Origin: Pseudomonadota bacterium
GTDB taxonomy: Bacteria > Desulfobacterota > Desulfarculia > Desulfarculales > JAHJDS01
DNA: 6,828 bases
Direction: 5' to 3'
Assembly (NCBI GenBank): GCA_018812395.1
Contig: JAHJDS010000446.1
Span: 1-6,828 of the forward strand
Under the pieces are notes generated by a model, which was given only the letters and a program-made list of their open reading frames with translations, made no database searches and was not told the DNA's origin. Shown here one piece after another: positions 5,073 through 6,828 of this stretch. The position numbers and the translations under genes were made by a program. Position 1 is the stretch's first letter; each line of letters begins with the position of its first letter.

Positions 5073-6233
5073 ATGAATCGCGGATCGTCACTATTGTCCC
5101 TGATCGTCATGGTGGCCGCCCTGGGCGTGGGCCTGGGGCTGATGGGCGGCTATGACCAGGTGCGGGAATGGTTCGAGAGCCGACCGTCGGTGGCCGATCT
5201 GCACTTTGTCCAGCACCGGGCGACCGACGCCAGGCCCGCCTCCCTGACCTCGGACGAGCAACATACCATCAAGCTGATCGCCCGGGCCCAGCCGGCCGTG
5301 GTCAACATCACCACCGTCACGCTGGCCTACAACTACTTCATGGAGATCGTGCCCCGCCGGGGACAGGGCACGGGGTTCATCATCGATCCCCGGGGCTACA
5401 TCCTGACCAACAACCACGTCGTGGCCGGGGCCCGGCGGATACAGGTCCGCCTGGCCGACGGCCGGCGGCTGTGGGCCCGGCTGGTGGGCCGCGACACCCG
5501 GACCGACCTGGCGGTGATCAGGGTCCGGACCTCGCGCCGGCTGGCCGTGTTGCCCCTGGGCGACTCGAAGCACCTCCGGGTCGGCCAGAAGGTGGTGGCC
5601 ATCGGCAACCCCTTCGGCCTGGGCCATACCGTGACCACGGGCATCATCAGCGCCTTGAACCGCAACCTGCGCACCCGGCGGGGGATGATCATGCGGGGCC
5701 TGATCCAGACCGACGCCGCCATCAACCCCGGCAACTCGGGCGGGCCGCTCCTGGACAGCGCCGGCCGAGTAATCGGCATCAACACGGTCATCTTCTCGCC
5801 CTCGGGCGCCTCCCACGGCATCGGGTTCGCCATTCCCGTCAGCCGGGCCCGGGAGGTGGCCAAGGCGCTCATCGCCCAGGGCCGGGTGGTGAGGCCCTGG
5901 CTGGGCCTCGAGGGCATGACGCTCAGGCCCGAGTACGCCAACGTCCTCGAGCTGCTGGTCAACCAGGGCGTGCTCCTCGTCCGGGTTTTCAAGGGCGGTC
6001 CAGCCGCCGCGGCCGGGCTCAAGGGCTCGGACTCGGTCATCGAGGCCGGCAATCTCCGGCTGCCGGCCGGCGGCGACGTGATCGTGGCCGTGGACGGCCG
6101 GCCGATCCAATCCATGAACCAGTTGATGCGCCTCATCAGCCGGATGAAGGTCGGCCGGGTCGTCACCCTGGATCTGTATCGGGCCGGCCGCAAGATCAAG
6201 GTCAAGGTCAAGCTGACCGCCCGCCCCGGCTAG
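5073..6233 (+). CDS. htrA: HtrA/Deg-family serine protease, membrane-anchored, one PDZ domain
   Basis: This 386-residue protein is an envelope quality-control protease of the trypsin-like HtrA (S1C) family. An N-terminal hydrophobic segment (residues about 7-25, no clear signal-peptidase site) probably anchors it in the inner membrane with the protease facing the periplasm, as in DegS. The protease domain (about 65-270) shows the full triad: His115 in TNNHVVAGA, Asp145 in RTDLAVIR and Ser222 in NPGNSGGPLL. Also present are the GQGTGFIIDPRGYILTNNH strand pair, AIGNPFGLGHTVTTG and GIGFAIPVS. A single PDZ domain follows (about 275-382: PWLGLEGM, GVLLVRVFKGGPAAAAGLK, GDVIVAVDGRPI). DegP has two PDZ domains and is about 450 residues, so this is a DegS/HhoB-like architecture. 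All catalytic residues are intact. It is divergent from the SGNH gene, and no sigma-E regulators are in view to support a true DegS role. Family certain, subclass uncertain. Confidence 0.95.
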   Translation: MNRGSSLLSLIVMVAALGVGLGLMGGYDQVREWFESRPSVADLHFVQHRATDARPASLTSDEQHTIKLIARAQPAVVNITTVTLAYNYFMEIVPRRGQGTGFIIDPRGYILTNNHVVAGARRIQVRLADGRRLWARLVGRDTRTDLAVIRVRTSRRLAVLPLGDSKHLRVGQKVVAIGNPFGLGHTVTTGIISALNRNLRTRRGMIMRGLIQTDAAINPGNSGGPLLDSAGRVIGINTVIFSPSGASHGIGFAIPVSRAREVAKALIAQGRVVRPWLGLEGMTLRPEYANVLELLVNQGVLLVRVFKGGPAAAAGLKGSDSVIEAGNLRLPAGGDVIVAVDGRPIQSMNQLMRLISRMKVGRVVTLDLYRAGRKIKVKVKLTARPG

Positions 6234-6509
6234 GTGCGAAGCCGCACGGGCGTACTTCGCGACGAACATCAAGCCGTTCACTGACCTCCACGTCCGCGCT
6301 CGCCGCCTCCACTCCGTTTCGGCTCCGCTTTACATATGTAACGTGGCGCATTGTCGTTCAGTGTGAGCGAGCACGTTTACCGCAAGTCCGAGCCGGGTGG
6401 CGAGCCCGGTCGCTCTCACAAAAAGCGGGCCGAGGCTCGCCGACTGTCCATCAGGAACACGGCCTGAGTTTCGGCCGCGAAATTCAGGATTGAACAGGAC
6501 CGACTTTCC
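6234..6509. other. Gene-free, hairpin-rich region after the HtrA gene
   Basis: No credible ORF lies here. Inverted repeats are dense: GCGAAG/CTTCGC (6236-6241 / 6255-6260) just after the HtrA stop; CACTGA/TCAGTG (6279-6284 / 6358-6363) enclosing CCACGT/ACGTGG (6288-6293 / 6341-6346); a perfect 12-bp palindrome TTACATATGTAA (6330-6341); GTGTGAGCGA/TCGCTCTCAC (6361-6370 / 6410-6419, one mismatch) with an inner CCGGG/CCCGG; GCGGGC/GCTCGC (6425-6430 / 6435-6440); and an 11-bp stem with a GCCG loop (6463-6488). None has a plus-strand T-tract, so none is a standard intrinsic terminator. It may be an mRNA 3' region, a small RNA or decayed sequence. Confidence 0.5.
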
Positions 6510-6545
6510 AAAAAAAACCGGCCGACCTTAAAAATAGTCGGCCGG
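6510..6545 (-). terminator. Intrinsic terminator of the minus-strand MobB-like gene
   Basis: A perfect 9-bp stem CCGGCCGAC/GTCGGCCGG (6518-6526 / 6537-6545) has a 10-nt AT-rich loop. Read on the minus strand it is followed directly by eight T (complement of A 6510-6517). It lies 24 bp beyond the stop codon at 6570-6572. On the plus strand only GTTGTTGTT follows, so any stop to HtrA transcripts would be weaker. Confidence 0.9.
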
Positions 6546-6569
6546 GTTGTTGTTCCCCAAGCGTTTTTT

Positions 6570-6828
6570 TTAATCCGACTTCTCGTGGTCCGGCCGGTCG
6601 AGGACAAGCTCGATCTTCTTGGCGTTCTCGCCGCCCTTCAGGGTCGACACCAGGCCGCGGACGGTCTGGTCGATGATATTCCGCACGAAAAACTTGATGG
6701 GCACCTTGCGACCGTCGACCTTCAGCACAACAAACGGCGGATCGGACGGCCGGCGGATGCGCTCCAGGATCAGGTCGGCCAGGCGGGCAATGTCATCGGC
6801 CGGGACGAACGGCGTGTCGCCCAGGTCC
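6570..6828 (-). CDS. C-terminal fragment, probably MobB-like molybdenum-cofactor protein (5' end outside window)
   Basis: Reading the minus strand from the window edge gives 86 residues beginning DLGDTPFVPADDIARLADLI and ending PDHEKSD before a TAA at 6572-6570. The central part, VVLKVDGRKVPIKFFVRNII followed by DQTVRGLVSTLKG and IELVL, resembles the C-terminal extension I associate with MobB-type molybdopterin-guanine dinucleotide biosynthesis proteins of deltaproteobacteria ('V-dG..iPl..FV..ii..t..GlvssLKg'). MobB itself is a GTP-binding adapter that assists attachment of GMP to molybdopterin. The P-loop domain that would prove this lies outside the window. The frame is GC-rich with good codon use, ends with a strong terminator, and converges on the HtrA gene. 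It is certainly coding; the product name is tentative. Confidence 0.6.
   Translation of the reverse strand, partial: DLGDTPFVPADDIARLADLILERIRRPSDPPFVVLKVDGRKVPIKFFVRNIIDQTVRGLVSTLKGGENAKKIELVLDRPDHEKSD

Noticed and set aside
5091..6281. Long open frames antisense to, and in another frame of, the HtrA gene (396 and 441 codons)
   Set aside because: They overlap an unmistakable protease gene. Their translations are low-complexity Gly/Pro/Arg/His/Gln strings typical of GC-rich shadow frames.

Overview
The window comes from a very GC-rich bacterial chromosome. RecN, the membrane-anchored HtrA protease, the DUF2330-like exported protein and a probable MobB C-terminus together point to a Gram-negative of the Desulfobacterota (former Deltaproteobacteria) type. 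That placement is an inference from gene content and composition, not a database result.

Layout: (1) 1-657 (+) is the C-terminal 218 residues of RecN, the DNA-repair ATPase. (2) 658 to about 1850 is a sharply AT-rich island (about 33-42% GC in the lines I counted, against 70% or more around it). It carries its own near-consensus sigma-70 promoter and one complete gene, a YaaC-like protein, and looks horizontally acquired. (3) 1956-2852 (+) is an exported DUF2330-like protein behind a leader rich in hairpins, one of which covers the ribosome-binding site. (4) 2853-3227 has no convincing gene but contains strong hairpins, including a four-helix, cloverleaf-like fold at 2980-3070 that may be an unrecognised structured RNA. 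(5) 3264-3719 (+) is a small stand-alone cyclic-nucleotide-binding-fold protein, with an extended -10 promoter overlapped by a perfect 12-bp palindrome. (6) 3710-4931/4933 (-) is a membrane-anchored SGNH/GDSL-type hydrolase or acyltransferase whose 3' end overlaps that of the preceding gene by 10 bp. (7) 5073-6233 (+) is an HtrA/Deg serine protease with one PDZ domain, divergent from the SGNH gene across 139 bp. (8) 6234-6509 is a second gene-free, hairpin-rich stretch. (9) A textbook intrinsic terminator at 6510-6545 ends a minus-strand gene at 6570-6828, probably the C-terminus of a MobB-like molybdenum-cofactor protein.

The genes do not form one operon. Most have their own promoter signals and the strand changes repeatedly. 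Three adjacent loci (DUF2330-like, SGNH, HtrA) encode exported or membrane-anchored proteins, so an envelope theme is possible, but no shared pathway is shown. I see no clear defence operon, CRISPR array, transposon or other multi-gene novel system. The most interesting unexplained material is the AT-rich YaaC-like island and the two structured intergenic regions.
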